From Thiohalomonas denitrificans (GTDB taxonomy: Bacteria; Pseudomonadota; Gammaproteobacteria; Thiohalomonadales; Thiohalomonadaceae): a stretch of 64,000 bases of DNA. Below the pieces are notes generated by a model that saw only the letters and a program-made list of their open reading frames with translations, was not told the DNA's origin and did no database searches. Of the stretch, positions 41,522 to 52,824 are shown piece by piece. The DNA is taken from the NCBI GenBank assembly GCA_020725115.1, contig DYFR01000021.1, positions 1 to 64,000 of the forward strand, in the 5' to 3' direction. The position numbers were made by a program, and so were the translations under genes. Each line of letters begins with the position of its first letter. The first letter of the stretch is position 1.

Positions 41522-43084
41522 TCACTGACTGCGCCCCAGCAGCTGCCGCGGTCGTACCCCAAGCGCCAACAGCACCGCGAAATAAACGGCGGCGCCTGCC
41601 GGTACCCACAGCAGCAGCTGCTCCGCCCGTTGCGCCGTGCTCATCACGATCCACTGTCCCAGTCCACCCAGGCCCCACCACAGCAGCAAGCCCATAGTCA
41701 GCGCCGCCACCGTCACCTGCGCCAGCAGGCGCCCCCAGCCGGGCTGGGCGCGATACACACCGTCGCGGCGCAGGTGGTGAAACAGCAGGCCGGCATTGAG
41801 ATAGGCCGCCAGGGAGGTGGCCAGGGCCAGTCCTGCATGCGGCCCTTCCCAGCCGGCCAGCACCATGGGTACCACCAGGCTCAGGTTCAGCACCATATTG
41901 GCCACCATGGCATAGATACCGACCCGCACCGGGGTGCGGGTATCCTGACGGGCATAAAAGCCCGGGGCAAGCACCTTGACCAGGATGAAGGCAGGCAGAC
42001 CGACTCCGAAGGCCATCAGGCTCAGGGTCGCCATACGCACGTCGTGGGCACCGAACTCACCGTGCTGGAACAGGGTAACCAGCAGCGGCCCGGCCAGCAG
42101 GATCAGGCCCACGGTGGCCGCTGTGCCGATGAGGATCACCCAGCGCAGGGCCCAGTCCAGGGTACGGGCAAAGGCCTCCGGATCGGACGCCGCATGCTTC
42201 TGCGACAGGCTGGGCAGGATCACCGTCGCCAGGGCGATGCCGAATACACCGAGGGGAAATTCCACCAGCCGATCCGAGTAATACAGCCAGGACACGCTGC
42301 CACTGACCAGGAAGGAGGCGATGATGGTGTCGAGCAACAGATTGATCTGCACCACTGACGAACCGAAGATCGCCGGCAGCATCAGCTTCAGGATACGTTT
42401 CACATCCGGGTCGGCCCAGCCCCAGCGCGGGCGCGGCAACAGGCCGAGCCGGGCCAGGAAGGGCAACTGGAACAGCAGTTGCACCACACCGGCGGCAAAC
42501 ACACCCCAGGCCAGTGCCAGGATCGGCGTGTCAAACAGTGGTGCCGCCCACCAGGCCGCGGCGATCATGCACAGGTTCAACCACACCGGGGTAAAGGCCG
42601 GTACCGCAAAACGACCGTAGGTGTTGAGAATGCCGCCGGCCAGGGCGGTCAGCGATATGAACAGCAGGTAGGGGAAGGTGATGCGCAGCATCTCGCTGGT
42701 GAGCGCAAACTTTTCCGGATCACCGAGAAACCCCGGGGCAAACAACGTCACCACACCCGGCGCCGCCAGCAATGCAGCGGCCGTCAGCAGCAACAACACC
42801 CCGCCCAGTGCGCCCGACACATCAGCCACCAGACGTCGCGTCTCGGCCAGACTGCGCCGGGTCTTGAACTCGGCAAGCACCGGCACGAAGGCCTGGGAAA
42901 AGGCCCCCTCGGCAAACAGCCGGCGCAGGAAGTTGGGGATCTTGAAGGCAACGAAGAAGGCGTCGGTTCCTGCCCCTGCGCCAAACACATTGGCAAATAC
43001 CATGTCGCGCAACAGCCCGAGCACCCGCGACAGCAGGGTCATCACGCCCACCACAGCGGTGGATTTCAGCAGCTTGGCGCTCAT
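41522..43084 (-). CDS. murJ: Lipid II flippase MurJ
   Basis: MurJ (MviN) flips lipid II across the inner membrane for cell-wall synthesis. The 520-residue protein has about 14 membrane segments and family motifs SRVLGLLRDMVFANVFGAG near the N-terminus, FFVAFKIPNFLRRLFAEGAF near residue 45, and the conserved SWLYYSDRLVEFPLGVFG near 250. Arg and Asp/Glu residues in the central cavity region are kept. The start at 43084 matches the family. It lies directly before ribF on the same strand and divergent from rpsT. Confidence 0.96.
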   Translation of the reverse strand: MSAKLLKSTAVVGVMTLLSRVLGLLRDMVFANVFGAGAGTDAFFVAFKIPNFLRRLFAEGAFSQAFVPVLAEFKTRRSLAETRRLVADVSGALGGVLLLLTAAALLAAPGVVTLFAPGFLGDPEKFALTSEMLRITFPYLLFISLTALAGGILNTYGRFAVPAFTPVWLNLCMIAAAWWAAPLFDTPILALAWGVFAAGVVQLLFQLPFLARLGLLPRPRWGWADPDVKRILKLMLPAIFGSSVVQINLLLDTIIASFLVSGSVSWLYYSDRLVEFPLGVFGIALATVILPSLSQKHAASDPEAFARTLDWALRWVILIGTAATVGLILLAGPLLVTLFQHGEFGAHDVRMATLSLMAFGVGLPAFILVKVLAPGFYARQDTRTPVRVGIYAMVANMVLNLSLVVPMVLAGWEGPHAGLALATSLAAYLNAGLLFHHLRRDGVYRAQPGWGRLLAQVTVAALTMGLLLWWGLGGLGQWIVMSTAQRAEQLLLWVPAGAAVYFAVLLALGVRPRQLLGRSQ

Positions 43085-43170
43085 AAAAGGGGCTTCAACC
43101 GGCCTGTTCCGCAAAACGGCTATACTACCCCGCCGGCCTGCTGCCCCGCCAATTTTCTCGCATCACGGCA

Positions 43171-43201
43171 TTGACAGCGGGGGTCAAAAAAAGCATATTA
43201 T
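43171..43201 (+). promoter_or_regulatory. Candidate sigma-70 promoter of rpsT
   Basis: TTGACA at 43171-43176 and TATTAT at 43196-43201 are separated by 19 bases (17 if the box is read as CATATT). It lies about 43 bases upstream of the rpsT start. The match at both boxes is good but the spacing is long for TATTAT. Confidence 0.55.
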
Positions 43202-43243
43202 GCGCCCTTCGACTTTTTAGACCGATTTTCTGGGAGTACCGTC

Positions 43244-43504
43244 TTGGCCAATTCCGCACAAGCAAAGAAGCGCGCGCGTCAGGCTGAAAAGCACCGCGAG
43301 CACAACACCGGCATGCGTTCCATGCTGCGCACCTTCGTCAAGAAGGTTCTCAAGGCGATCGGTAGCGGCGACAAGGCCCAGGCCGAGACCGCTTACAAGC
43401 AGGCCGTACCGGTGGTGGACAAGATGGCCGGCAAGGGCATCATCCACAAGAACAAGGCCGCCCGCTACAAGAGCCGTCTGAATACCCGCATCCGCGCCCT
43501 GTAA
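43244..43504 (+). CDS. rpsT: 30S ribosomal protein S20
   Basis: This is an 86-residue helical, Lys/Arg-rich protein that binds 16S rRNA early in 30S assembly. The sequence [17 protein letters not shown] and RSRLN-like C-terminal [10 protein letters not shown] match the family end to end. The start codon is TTG (43244-43246) with GGGAG eight bases upstream. E. coli rpsT also uses UUG, and there the weak start takes part in autoregulation by S20. It is followed by a hairpin terminator. It is divergent from murJ. Confidence 0.97.
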   Translation: MANSAQAKKRARQAEKHREHNTGMRSMLRTFVKKVLKAIGSGDKAQAETAYKQAVPVVDKMAGKGIIHKNKAARYKSRLNTRIRAL

Positions 43505-43526
43505 ATTGCTGCGCATGCGATACGAA

Positions 43527-43552
43527 AAAGCCGGTCGATGACCGGCTTTTTT
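43527..43552. terminator. Terminator between convergent rpsT and proB
   Basis: The stem AAGCCGGTC/GACCGGCTT with loop GATG-like centre is flanked by A-run and T-run, so it can work for rpsT on the plus strand and proB on the minus strand. Confidence 0.9.
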
Positions 43553-43572
43553 ATTTCCGCCATACGGGCCGT

Positions 43573-44697
43573 TTATACCAAAATCAGATTGTCGCGGTGG
43601 ATGAGCTCTTCCTCACCCACATAACCGAGCAGGCTCTGGATGCGGTTGCTGGGTTGCCCCATAAGCTTGTGCGTTTCCTCGGCGCTGTAATTGACCAGAC
43701 CACGCGCCACTTCTTTCCCCTGCTCATCGATGCAGGACACCATTTCACCGCGCAGGAAACGCCCCTCCACCGCCTTCACGCCGACGGCAAGCAGACTGCG
43801 CCCCGACTCCCGCAATACCCGCACCGCACCCGCATCCAGCGTGAGCTTGCCGCGCAGTTGCAGATGGCCGGCCAGCCAGCGCTTGCGTGCCACCATCGGC
43901 TCCAGATCCGGGGTAAACAGGGTACCGAGCAACTCGCCGCCAAGCACCCGCTCCAGCACGTTTTCCTCACGGCCATAGGCGATCACGGTTTCGGTACCCG
44001 AACGGGCGGCGAGCCGTGCCGCGCGCACCTTGGTCAGCATGCCGCCACGCCCCAGGGCACCGGCACTGCCGCCGGCCATGGACTCCAGCGCCGGATCACT
44101 GGCCTGCACCTCATGCAGCAAGGCCGCATCCGGATTGCTGCGCGGATCCTTGTCGTACATGCCGGCCTGATCGGTCAGGATCACCAGCAGGTCGGCCTCA
44201 ACCAGATTGGCCACCAGCGCCGCCAGGGTGTCGTTGTCACCAAAGCGGATTTCGTCGGTGACCACGGTATCGTTTTCATTCACCACCGGCACCACGCCCA
44301 GCTCCAGCAAGGTACGCAGCGCACTGCGTGCATTGAGGTAGCGCATGCGGCTGGAGAGGTCATCATGGGTAAGCAGGATCTGCGCGGTGTGCAGCCCAAA
44401 ATTCTTGAAGCGCGACTCGTAGGCCTGCACCAGCCCCATCTGGCCCACTGCCGCCGCCGCCTGCAACTCGTGCAATGCCTGCGGCCGCTTCTTCCAGCCC
44501 AGCCGGCTCATCCCTTCCGCCACGGCGCCGGACGATACCAGCACCACTTCGATACCATGCTTGCGCAGGGCGGCCATCTGCTCCACCCAGGCGCTGATAC
44601 CGTCGAGATTGAGTCCGCGCCCGTCATTGGTGAGCAGTGCACTACCGATCTTCACTACCCAGCGCCGGGTTTGGGCAAGCTGCTGCCGTCTGTTCAA
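43573..44697 (-). CDS. proB: Glutamate 5-kinase
   Basis: ProB phosphorylates glutamate in the first step of proline synthesis. The 374-residue protein has the amino-acid-kinase domain (about 1-260; [46 protein letters not shown]) and a C-terminal PUA domain (about 275-360). Length and domain order match the E. coli enzyme (367). It follows cgtA by four bases, so the two are probably co-transcribed. proA is not in the window. Confidence 0.97.
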   Translation of the reverse strand: MNRRQQLAQTRRWVVKIGSALLTNDGRGLNLDGISAWVEQMAALRKHGIEVVLVSSGAVAEGMSRLGWKKRPQALHELQAAAAVGQMGLVQAYESRFKNFGLHTAQILLTHDDLSSRMRYLNARSALRTLLELGVVPVVNENDTVVTDEIRFGDNDTLAALVANLVEADLLVILTDQAGMYDKDPRSNPDAALLHEVQASDPALESMAGGSAGALGRGGMLTKVRAARLAARSGTETVIAYGREENVLERVLGGELLGTLFTPDLEPMVARKRWLAGHLQLRGKLTLDAGAVRVLRESGRSLLAVGVKAVEGRFLRGEMVSCIDEQGKEVARGLVNYSAEETHKLMGQPSNRIQSLLGYVGEEELIHRDNLILV

Positions 44698-44701
44698 CTG
44701 G

Positions 44702-45893
<1,192 letters not shown>

Positions 45894-45894
<1 letters not shown>

Positions 45895-45927
45895 AAAAAA
45901 CCCCGCCATGGAAGACGGGGCTTTCTG
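45894..45927 (-). terminator. Intrinsic terminator after rpmA
   Basis: On the minus strand CCCCGTC and its partner CGGGG form a stem around about nine bases, followed by a run of six T. It lies 21 bases after the rpmA stop and ends the rplU-rpmA transcript. Confidence 0.88.
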
Positions 45928-45947
45928 CGTTGCCATCCACTGCCGGC

Positions 45948-46208
45948 TCACTCGGCGGTGATGACGCTCACAAACTTGCGGTTATTCGGCCCCTTGGTCT
46001 CGAACACCACACGGCCATCGGCTTTGGCGAACAGCGTGTGGTCTTTGCCACAGCCGACGTTGAGGCCCGGATGGAAGTGGGTGCCGCGCTGCCGCACCAG
46101 GATATTGCCGGCGATGACCGCCTGGTCGCCGAAGCGCTTGACGCCAAGACGCTTGGAATGCGAATCGCGACCGTTACGTGTGGAGCCGCCTGCCTTCTTA
46201 TGTGCCAT
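45948..46208 (-). CDS. rpmA: 50S ribosomal protein L27
   Basis: L27 (86 residues) reaches the peptidyl-transferase centre with its N-terminus. [20 protein letters not shown] and [15 protein letters not shown] match the family exactly in length. There is no N-terminal extension needing cleavage, unlike Firmicutes. It follows rplU by 18 bases, the standard pair. Confidence 0.98.
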   Translation of the reverse strand: MAHKKAGGSTRNGRDSHSKRLGVKRFGDQAVIAGNILVRQRGTHFHPGLNVGCGKDHTLFAKADGRVVFETKGPNNRKFVSVITAE

Positions 46209-46226
46209 TGCTCTTTACTCCCGCGT

Positions 46227-46541
46227 TCAACCGGCCTTGATGCCGGTGATCTGCAGCTCGGTGTAATACTGACGGTGTCCCTGCTGCTTGCGATGGTGCT
46301 TGCGGCGACGGAACTTGATGATCATCACCTTGTCGTCGCGTCCCTGGGACTTGACGCTGGCAGTGACCTTGCCACCGGTCACATAGGGTGCGCCGACCTT
46401 GATGTTGTCGCCGTCGGCGACCATCAGAACCTGCTCGAATTCGATGTTGCCACCCGCATCAACGGGGAGCTTTTCCACCTTAAGGGTCTGACCTTCGGTC
46501 ACCCGGTACTGCTTGCCGCCGGTTACGAATACCGCGTACAT
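46227..46541 (-). CDS. rplU: 50S ribosomal protein L21
   Basis: L21 (104 residues) binds 23S r[17 protein letters not shown] at the start and [15 protein letters not shown] near the end are diagnostic. The ATG at 46541 matches the family; the frame extends upstream over the promoter. It is the first gene of rplU-rpmA and divergent from ispB. Confidence 0.98.
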   Translation of the reverse strand: MYAVFVTGGKQYRVTEGQTLKVEKLPVDAGGNIEFEQVLMVADGDNIKVGAPYVTGGKVTASVKSQGRDDKVMIIKFRRRKHHRKQQGHRQYYTELQITGIKAG

Positions 46542-46600
46542 GACTAAATCTCCACAAGACCAACCCGTCCCCGGGCCGGAACCTAATCGAAAGACCGGCG

Positions 46601-46629
46601 ATTCTAGCGACTTCACCGCCCAAGGTCAA
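46601..46629 (-). promoter_or_regulatory. Candidate sigma-70 promoter of rplU-rpmA
   Basis: Reading the minus strand, TTGACC (46624-46629) and TAGAAT (46601-46606) are 17 bases apart, near-consensus. It lies about 60 bases upstream of the rplU start. Confidence 0.75.
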
Positions 46630-46695
46630 ACACTCCGTGGGGCAATAAAGCGTGCGACACCGGAAGGCGGCAAGTATAGCGCCGCTCGGCGCCGC

Positions 46696-46724
46696 TTGAC
46701 ACTCCCCCGGGCCTTACCTAGCAT
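46696..46724 (+). promoter_or_regulatory. Candidate sigma-70 promoter of ispB
   Basis: TTGACA (46696-46701) and TAGCAT (46719-46724) are separated by 17 bases. It lies 43 bases upstream of the ispB start and is divergent from the rplU promoter. Confidence 0.75.
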
Positions 46725-46767
46725 GCCCTGCTTTACCTCCCAGCCAAATAGCCGCCGACCACACACC

Positions 46768-47736
46768 ATGGAAATCCAAGACGTACTGGATCTGATCGCC
46801 GACGACAAGCAGGCCGTCGACCGGCTGATCCAGGCTCGTCTGGCCTCCAACGTGGTGCTTATCGACCAGATCAGCCACTACATCATCAATAGCGGCGGCA
46901 AACGGCTGCGCCCGGTACTGGTATTGCTGGCCGCCCGCGCCCTGGGTTACCAGGGGCCGCACCATATCGACCTGGCTGCGGTGATTGAATTTATCCACAC
47001 CGCCACCCTGCTGCATGATGACGTGGTCGACGCCTCGGAGCTGCGCCGCGGCAAACAAAGCGCCAATGCCGTCTTCGGTAACGAGGCCAGCGTGCTGGTG
47101 GGTGATTTCCTCTACTCCCGCGCCTTCCAGATGATGGTCGACGTGGGCAGCATGCGGGTGATGCAAATCCTCTCCGACGCCACCAATACCATCGCTGAAG
47201 GCGAGGTGCTGCAGCTACTCAACTGCCACGACCCCGACACCACCGAACAGCGTTACATGGACGTGATTCACTACAAGACGGCCAAGCTGTTCGAGGCCGC
47301 CAGCCAGCTGGGGGCAGTGCTGGCCGGCAGGCCCGCAGCAGAGGAGCAGGCCATGGCACGCTACGGCATGCACCTGGGTACCGCCTTCCAGCTGGTGGAC
47401 GACGTGCTCGATTACAGCGCCTCCTCCGAGCAGCTGGGCAAGAATATCGGCGACGATCTGGCCGAGGGCAAACCCACCCTGCCGCTGATCTACGCCATGC
47501 GCCAGGGTACGCCCGCACAGGCGGCACTGATCCGCAGTGCCATCGAAAACGGCGGCCGTGACAACATGATGGAAATCACCGCGGCCATTGAATCCACCGG
47601 AGCCATCGCGTACACTTCGCGCTCCGCACGGCAGGAAGCCGATCGCGCCTTGGCCGAGCTGGCGAATTTCCCGGATTCGCCCTACAAGCAGGCACTGGTG
47701 GCGCTGGCGGAATTCTCGGTCGCCCGCGCGTACTGA
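46768..47736 (+). CDS. ispB: Octaprenyl diphosphate synthase
   Basis: IspB elongates farnesyl diphosphate with IPP to the long prenyl chain used for ubiquinone. The 322-residue protein has the first Asp-rich motif LLHDDVVDASELRRG near residue 85 and the second in QLVDDVLDYSAS near 212, plus GGKRLRPVLVLL. The ATG at 46768 matches the family start (MEIQDVLDLIADD). Exact chain length (C40 or other) cannot be told from sequence alone. tRNA-Pro follows nine bases after the stop. Confidence 0.96.
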   Translation: MEIQDVLDLIADDKQAVDRLIQARLASNVVLIDQISHYIINSGGKRLRPVLVLLAARALGYQGPHHIDLAAVIEFIHTATLLHDDVVDASELRRGKQSANAVFGNEASVLVGDFLYSRAFQMMVDVGSMRVMQILSDATNTIAEGEVLQLLNCHDPDTTEQRYMDVIHYKTAKLFEAASQLGAVLAGRPAAEEQAMARYGMHLGTAFQLVDDVLDYSASSEQLGKNIGDDLAEGKPTLPLIYAMRQGTPAQAALIRSAIENGGRDNMMEITAAIESTGAIAYTSRSARQEADRALAELANFPDSPYKQALVALAEFSVARAY

Positions 47737-47745
47737 TTAAATTTT

Positions 47746-47822
47746 CGGGGTGTAGCTCAGCCCGGTAGAGCACTGCGTTCGGGACGCAGGGGCCGTAGGT
47801 TCAAATCCTATCACCCCGACCA
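47746..47822 (+). tRNA. tRNA-Pro (anticodon CGG)
   Basis: A 77-base cloverleaf begins CGGGGTG and ends CACCCCG plus A and encoded CCA. The anticodon stem CTGCG/CGCAG encloses TTCGGGA, giving anticodon CGG (proline). The T arm has GGTTCAAATCC. It is nine bases after ispB and may share its transcript. Confidence 0.97.
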
Positions 47823-47866
47823 ACACCGTCGCTCCTGGCCTTCCCTGGCCTTCACGACACAAGACA

Positions 47867-47903
47867 TAAAAAACCCGCTGTCGCAAGACAGCGGGTTTTT
47901 TAT
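47867..47903. terminator. Strong bidirectional terminator between tRNA-Pro and ssb
   Basis: A perfect 11-base stem AACCCGCTGTC/GACAGCGGGTT with tetraloop GCAA is flanked by A-run and T-run. It can end the ispB/tRNA transcript and the convergent ssb transcript. Confidence 0.95.
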
Positions 47904-47944
47904 TGCAGAGCCTTCCAGGCGACGAACCTGGTATCAGGTAAACG

Positions 47945-48427
47945 TCAAAAGGGGATATCGTCGTCAAATTCGTCAAAATTGCTGCGACCGCTGCCCTGCG
48001 CCTGCGGTGCGGACTGGGACTGAGGCACGGACTGGGCCGTCTGGCCGCCCTGTTCCTGGGGAAACTCGGCACTGGAGCTGCCGCCACGGCCACCGCCGCC
48101 AAGCATCTGCATTTCGTTGGCCACGATCTCCGTGGTGTAACGGTCGGAGCCGTCCTTGTCCTGCCACTTGCGGGTCTGCAGGCGGCCCTCAATATAGACC
48201 TGCGAGCCCTTCTTCAGATACTCACCAGCGATTTCCCCGAGACGTCCGAACATCACTACGCGATGCCACTCGGTGCGGTCCTGATTCTGGCCGGTCTGCT
48301 TGTCTTTCCACTGATCGGTCGTGGCAATGGTGATATTGGCGATGGCGCCGCCATTAGGTGTATAGCGTACCTCGGGGTCGCGCCCCAGATTGCCGACCAG
48401 GATTACTTTGTTCACGCCTCGTGCCAT
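47945..48427 (-). CDS. ssb: Single-stranded DNA-binding protein
   Basis: SSB (160 residues) coats single-stranded DNA in replication and repair. It has an N-terminal OB fold ([40 protein letters not shown]), a Gly/Gln-rich linker with [14 protein letters not shown], and the intact C-terminal DDDIPF tip that recruits partner proteins. It lies 64 bases downstream of the MFS gene on the same strand. No clear LexA operator was found nearby. Confidence 0.98.
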   Translation of the reverse strand: MARGVNKVILVGNLGRDPEVRYTPNGGAIANITIATTDQWKDKQTGQNQDRTEWHRVVMFGRLGEIAGEYLKKGSQVYIEGRLQTRKWQDKDGSDRYTTEIVANEMQMLGGGGRGGSSSAEFPQEQGGQTAQSVPQSQSAPQAQGSGRSNFDEFDDDIPF

Positions 48428-48490
48428 GCTGCTCTCTCCGCTTGCCTTGGTTAATTATTGCCCGTCCGTTGAGCCTGACGGGGGATTGTA

Positions 48491-49861
48491 TCAGGACTCG
48501 GCCACCGAATACTTCCCCAGGGCGGCGCCGTCCAGTCGCTGGTTGTCGACCTTGAGGTAAGCCACCCCCTCCTCTCCGTTGACCACAGCATCCTCCACAC
48601 CGGGGACACGCAGCAGTTCCGCACCCAGCACGGCGGCCTGGACGGAATCCAGTGGGCCGACCTTGAGCAGATGGCTGGCAAGGTAACGCGGTTGCCGCAT
48701 GCCCAGAGCCGCCAGCCACCACAGCCCCAGTACCACGGCGCAGAACAGGAACACGCTGTGCAGCCCGAACTGCCCGTGCAGCCAGCCTCCGCTGGCGCCA
48801 CCGATGAAGGCTCCCACGAACTGCGAGCTGCTGTAGACGCCCATGGCGGTGCCGCGTGCATCGGCCGGGGCAAACTTCGAGACCAGCGACGGCAGGGTGG
48901 CCTCCAGCAGATTGAAGGCGGTAAAGAACAGCAGCAGCAGCAAGGCCATGTTTCCCAGGCTGTCCCCCAGTCCGGCCATGCCGGCTGCGGCCAGTGCCAG
49001 CGCGGCAACCGCCCCGAGCAGCACCTGTTTCAGGCGGCGCTTCTTCTCCGCAACGATGATGAAGGGGATAGCCAGGGTGATCGCCAACACCATCACCGGC
49101 AGATAGAGCAACCAGTGCCGCGCCGGGGCGAACCCAACATCCCGCAACACCAGCGGCACCACCACAAAGCTGGCGGTAAGTACCAGGTGCAGCACCAGGA
49201 TACCGAGATCGAGACGCAACAGCTGGCCGTCGCGCAGGATGCGTCCGAACTGGCCGGCCACCGGCTCGGCATCGCGGTGGCGCTGCGTTACCACCGGATT
49301 GGGAACCGCCAGATACAGCAACCCGATGGCCGCCAGCGCCAGCAGGGCGGTGAGCCAGAAGATACCGGGCACACCGAACCATTGGTTGAGCAATGGCCCC
49401 AGCACCATCGCCACCACAAACGACATGCCTATGCTCATGCCGATAAAGGCCATCGCCTTGGTGCGGTGTTCCTCGCGGGTGAGATCGGCCGCCAGTGCCA
49501 TCACCGCCGCCGCCACCGCGCCGCTGCCCTGCAGGGCACGGCCGATGATCACGCCTTGGATGGAATCGGCCAGCGCCGCCAGCACACTGCCCACGGCAAA
49601 GATCAGCAGCCCCACGGCAATCACCGGCTTGCGGCCAAGGCGGTCAGATGCCATGCCGAAGGGGATCTGCAGCAGGGCCTGGGTCAGACCGTAGATACCG
49701 ATGGCCACACCGATCAGCAGTGGCGTGACGTCCTCCAGATGCTCTGCATACAGCGCAAATACCGGCAGGATCATGAACATACCCAGCATGCGTACGGCAA
49801 AGATGCCGGCCAAAGAGGTTGCGGCACGGCGCTCATGGGCCGTCATGGAAGTAGAAATCAT
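48491..49861 (-). CDS. MFS transporter with C-terminal ferredoxin-like domain (YajR-like)
   Basis: This 456-residue protein has 12 membrane segments of the major facilitator superfamily (motif A GMASDRLGRKPVI near residue 67; ALQGSGAVAAAVMALAADLT near 110) followed by a small C-terminal domain (about 385-450; PGVEDAVVNGEEGVAYLKVD) resembling the YAM domain of E. coli YajR (454 residues). YajR's substrate is unknown. The start at 49861 is chosen by family length; an ATG at 49846 is also possible. It separates ssb from uvrA, which are divergent neighbours in E. coli. Confidence 0.9.
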   Translation of the reverse strand: MISTSMTAHERRAATSLAGIFAVRMLGMFMILPVFALYAEHLEDVTPLLIGVAIGIYGLTQALLQIPFGMASDRLGRKPVIAVGLLIFAVGSVLAALADSIQGVIIGRALQGSGAVAAAVMALAADLTREEHRTKAMAFIGMSIGMSFVVAMVLGPLLNQWFGVPGIFWLTALLALAAIGLLYLAVPNPVVTQRHRDAEPVAGQFGRILRDGQLLRLDLGILVLHLVLTASFVVVPLVLRDVGFAPARHWLLYLPVMVLAITLAIPFIIVAEKKRRLKQVLLGAVAALALAAAGMAGLGDSLGNMALLLLLFFTAFNLLEATLPSLVSKFAPADARGTAMGVYSSSQFVGAFIGGASGGWLHGQFGLHSVFLFCAVVLGLWWLAALGMRQPRYLASHLLKVGPLDSVQAAVLGAELLRVPGVEDAVVNGEEGVAYLKVDNQRLDGAALGKYSVAES

Positions 49862-49962
49862 CGCTGGGCAGGTTCCTGACCCTGTAAGTGACAGGGTATT
49901 ACTTTGCGTCGTGGATTGGCTCGGGCGTATATTAACAAGTTCTTTTGAACGCGGAAAACGGC

Positions 49963-52818
49963 ATGGACACAATACGCATACGCGGCGCGCGCACGCACAA
50001 CCTGCAGAACATCGACATCGAACTGCCGCGCGACAAACTTATCGTTTTTACCGGTCTGTCTGGCTCCGGCAAGTCATCACTCGCCTTCGATACCATTTAT
50101 GCCGAAGGCCAGCGCCGCTATGTGGAGTCACTCTCCGCCTATGCCCGCCAGTTCCTGTCGATGATGGAAAAACCCGATGTGGATCACATTGAGGGGTTGT
50201 CACCCGCCATCTCCATCGAACAGAAATCCACTTCGCACAACCCGCGCTCCACTGTCGGCACCGTCACCGAGATCCACGACTATCTGCGCCTGCTTTATGC
50301 ACGGGCCGGTGAACCACGCTGTCCCGAACACGGCACCGTGCTGGAGGCACAAACCGTCAGTCAGATGGTGGATCAGGTGTTGGCCCTGAGCGAAGGCACA
50401 CGACTGATGCTACTCGCTCCCATCGTGCAGGATCGCAAGGGTGAACATCTGCAACTACTGGATGAATTGCGCGCGCAGGGCTTTGTTCGCGCCCGCATCA
50501 ATGGCGAGGTGATGGAGCTGGATGCTGCGCCAAAACTCGATCTGCGCCGCAAACACACCATCGAGGCGGTGGTTGATCGTTTCAAGGTGCGTCCCGATAT
50601 TGCACAACGCTTAGCCGACTCGTTTGAAACTGCACTCAAGCTGACTGATGGCATTGCCCGCATCGTGTTCATGGACAGTGAGCAGAATGACCTGTTGTTC
50701 TCCGCCCGCTTTGCCTGCCCGATCTGCGGCTATTCATTGACTGAACTCGAGCCACGTCTGTTTTCCTTCAACAACCCGGCCGGTGCCTGTACCGCCTGCG
50801 ACGGCCTGGGCGTGAAACAGTTTTTCGATCCCACCCGGGTGGTGGTGCATCCCGAACTGAGCCTGGCAGAAGGCGCCATCCGCAGCTGGGATCGACGCAC
50901 CGTCTATTATTTTCAGCTGCTCACATCACTGGCTGACCACTACGGTTTCGATATCGATACGCCATTCAACCAGCTGGTGCACGAAGTGCAGCAGGTAATC
51001 CTTTACGGTAGCGGTGAGGAGGAAATTGAATTCACCTATCTCTCCGAACGCGGCCTGAGCCGGCAACGCCGCGAGCCCTTCGAGGGCGTCCTCCCTAATA
51101 TGGAACGACGCTATCGCGAAACAGACTCCAATATGGTGCGGGAGGAGCTGGCAAAATATCTGAGCCAGCAATCCTGCCCCGAATGCCATGGCGCACGTCT
51201 GAATCATTCCGCACGTCATGTCTACGTTGCGGACAAAAATCTGCCGGAAGTATCCGCCATGGCGGTAGGGCGTGCACGCGAATTTTTCAGCACCCTGACC
51301 CTGCCTGGACGTCGCGGCGAGATTGCCACGAAAATCCTTAGCGAAATCGGTGAACGCCTCAGTTTCCTGGTCAACGTCGGTCTCGATTATCTGTCACTGG
51401 ATCGCAGCGCCGACACACTATCCGGCGGTGAAGCCCAGCGCATTCGCCTGGCCAGCCAGATTGGTGCCGGCCTGGTGGGCGTCATGTACATCCTGGATGA
51501 ACCCTCCATCGGCCTGCATCAGCGCGACAATGAACGTCTGCTGGAAACGCTGACGCGGCTGCGCGACCTCGGCAATACGGTGATCGTCGTGGAACATGAT
51601 GAAGAGGCCATTTTGCGTGCCGATCACGTGGTGGACATAGGTCCCGGTGCCGGCGTACACGGTGGCCGCATCGTGGCACAGGGCACCCCACAGCAGATAC
51701 TGACCAATGCCGACTCACTCACCGGCCAGTATCTCTCCGGCCGCAAGCGCATAACCATGCCGGAGAAACGTTCACCGTTCGATACCAGCCGGCAGCTCAA
51801 CATCCGCGGTGCCTGTGGCAACAATCTCAAGGGGGTAAATGTCGACATCCCCCTTGGCCTCTTGACCTGCGTCACCGGCGTCTCCGGCTCGGGCAAGTCC
51901 ACCTTGATCATCGACACCCTGTATCGCCATGCCGCGCTTGCTCTCAACGGTAGCGGCGACGATCCGGCGCCCTGCGCCGAAATCATTGGTCTGGATCAAT
52001 TCGACAAGGTGGTAGATATCGATCAAAGTCCCATCGGCCGTACTCCACGCTCAAACCCGGCCACCTATACCGGCCTGTTTACACCGATTCGCGACCTGTT
52101 CGCCGGCACCCAGGAGGCACGCACCCGCGGCTACAATCCCGGCCGCTTCTCCTTCAACGTCAAGGGAGGCCGTTGCGAAGCCTGCCAAGGTGATGGTCTG
52201 ATAAAAGTTGAAATGCATTTCCTGCCCGATATCTACGTGCCCTGCGACGTTTGCAAGGGAAAACGTTATAACCGAGAGACGCTGGAGGTACGCTACAAGG
52301 GCAAGAATATTTACGAGGTGCTGGAGATGACGGTGGAGGACGCACGTCCATTTTTCGATGCCGTGCCGCCCATCGCACGCAAGCTGCAGACCTTGATGGA
52401 TGTGGGTCTTACCTACATCAAGCTCGGCCAGAGCGCTACTACCCTGTCAGGAGGTGAGGCGCAACGCGTCAAGCTGGCACGCGAACTGTCCAAGCGCGAC
52501 ACCGGTAACACCCTCTATATTCTCGATGAACCGACCACCGGCCTGCACTTCCACGATATCCAGCAATTGCTCGACGTATTGCACCGGCTGCGCGACCACG
52601 GCAACACTCTCGTGGTGATTGAACACAATCTGGATGTGATCAAGACTGCCGACTGGATCATCGACATGGGGCCGGAGGGGGGGGATAAAGGCGGTACCCT
52701 GCTCGTCGCCGGCACCCCGGAACAGGTGGCCGCCTGCGCCGAATCACACACCGGTCGCTTCCTCAGGCCACTGCTGGAGCGGGAAAGCAAAAGCCGTTCA
52801 ACGCAAAAGTGCGACTGA
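49963..52818 (+). CDS. uvrA: Excinuclease ABC subunit A
   Basis: UvrA recognises DNA damage in nucleotide excision repair. The 951-residue protein has two ABC ATPase modules with Walker [13 protein letters not shown] near 31 and [11 protein letters not shown] near 640, two signature motifs LSGGEAQRI and [12 protein letters not shown], and zinc sites (CPICGY...; CEACQGDG and CDVCKGKRY). The ATG at 49963 matches E. coli ([14 protein letters not shown]-like); an in-frame TTG six codons upstream is less likely. It is convergent with the SAM hydroxide adenosyltransferase gene. Confidence 0.98.
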   Translation: MDTIRIRGARTHNLQNIDIELPRDKLIVFTGLSGSGKSSLAFDTIYAEGQRRYVESLSAYARQFLSMMEKPDVDHIEGLSPAISIEQKSTSHNPRSTVGTVTEIHDYLRLLYARAGEPRCPEHGTVLEAQTVSQMVDQVLALSEGTRLMLLAPIVQDRKGEHLQLLDELRAQGFVRARINGEVMELDAAPKLDLRRKHTIEAVVDRFKVRPDIAQRLADSFETALKLTDGIARIVFMDSEQNDLLFSARFACPICGYSLTELEPRLFSFNNPAGACTACDGLGVKQFFDPTRVVVHPELSLAEGAIRSWDRRTVYYFQLLTSLADHYGFDIDTPFNQLVHEVQQVILYGSGEEEIEFTYLSERGLSRQRREPFEGVLPNMERRYRETDSNMVREELAKYLSQQSCPECHGARLNHSARHVYVADKNLPEVSAMAVGRAREFFSTLTLPGRRGEIATKILSEIGERLSFLVNVGLDYLSLDRSADTLSGGEAQRIRLASQIGAGLVGVMYILDEPSIGLHQRDNERLLETLTRLRDLGNTVIVVEHDEEAILRADHVVDIGPGAGVHGGRIVAQGTPQQILTNADSLTGQYLSGRKRITMPEKRSPFDTSRQLNIRGACGNNLKGVNVDIPLGLLTCVTGVSGSGKSTLIIDTLYRHAALALNGSGDDPAPCAEIIGLDQFDKVVDIDQSPIGRTPRSNPATYTGLFTPIRDLFAGTQEARTRGYNPGRFSFNVKGGRCEACQGDGLIKVEMHFLPDIYVPCDVCKGKRYNRETLEVRYKGKNIYEVLEMTVEDARPFFDAVPPIARKLQTLMDVGLTYIKLGQSATTLSGGEAQRVKLARELSKRDTGNTLYILDEPTTGLHFHDIQQLLDVLHRLRDHGNTLVVIEHNLDVIKTADWIIDMGPEGGDKGGTLLVAGTPEQVAACAESHTGRFLRPLLERESKSRSTQKCD

Positions 52819-52824
52819 AGGCTT

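Noticed and set aside
49880-49915. Palindrome CCCTGT-5-ACAGGG upstream of uvrA as a LexA operator
   Set aside because: Gammaproteobacterial LexA sites need CTGT-8-ACAG spacing; the centre here is five bases, so it fits a hairpin or another factor better.
49938-49955. GTTC-TTTT-GAAC before uvrA as a Gram-positive type SOS box
   Set aside because: The half-sites are in reversed order relative to GAAC-4-GTTC, and the lineage is gammaproteobacterial.
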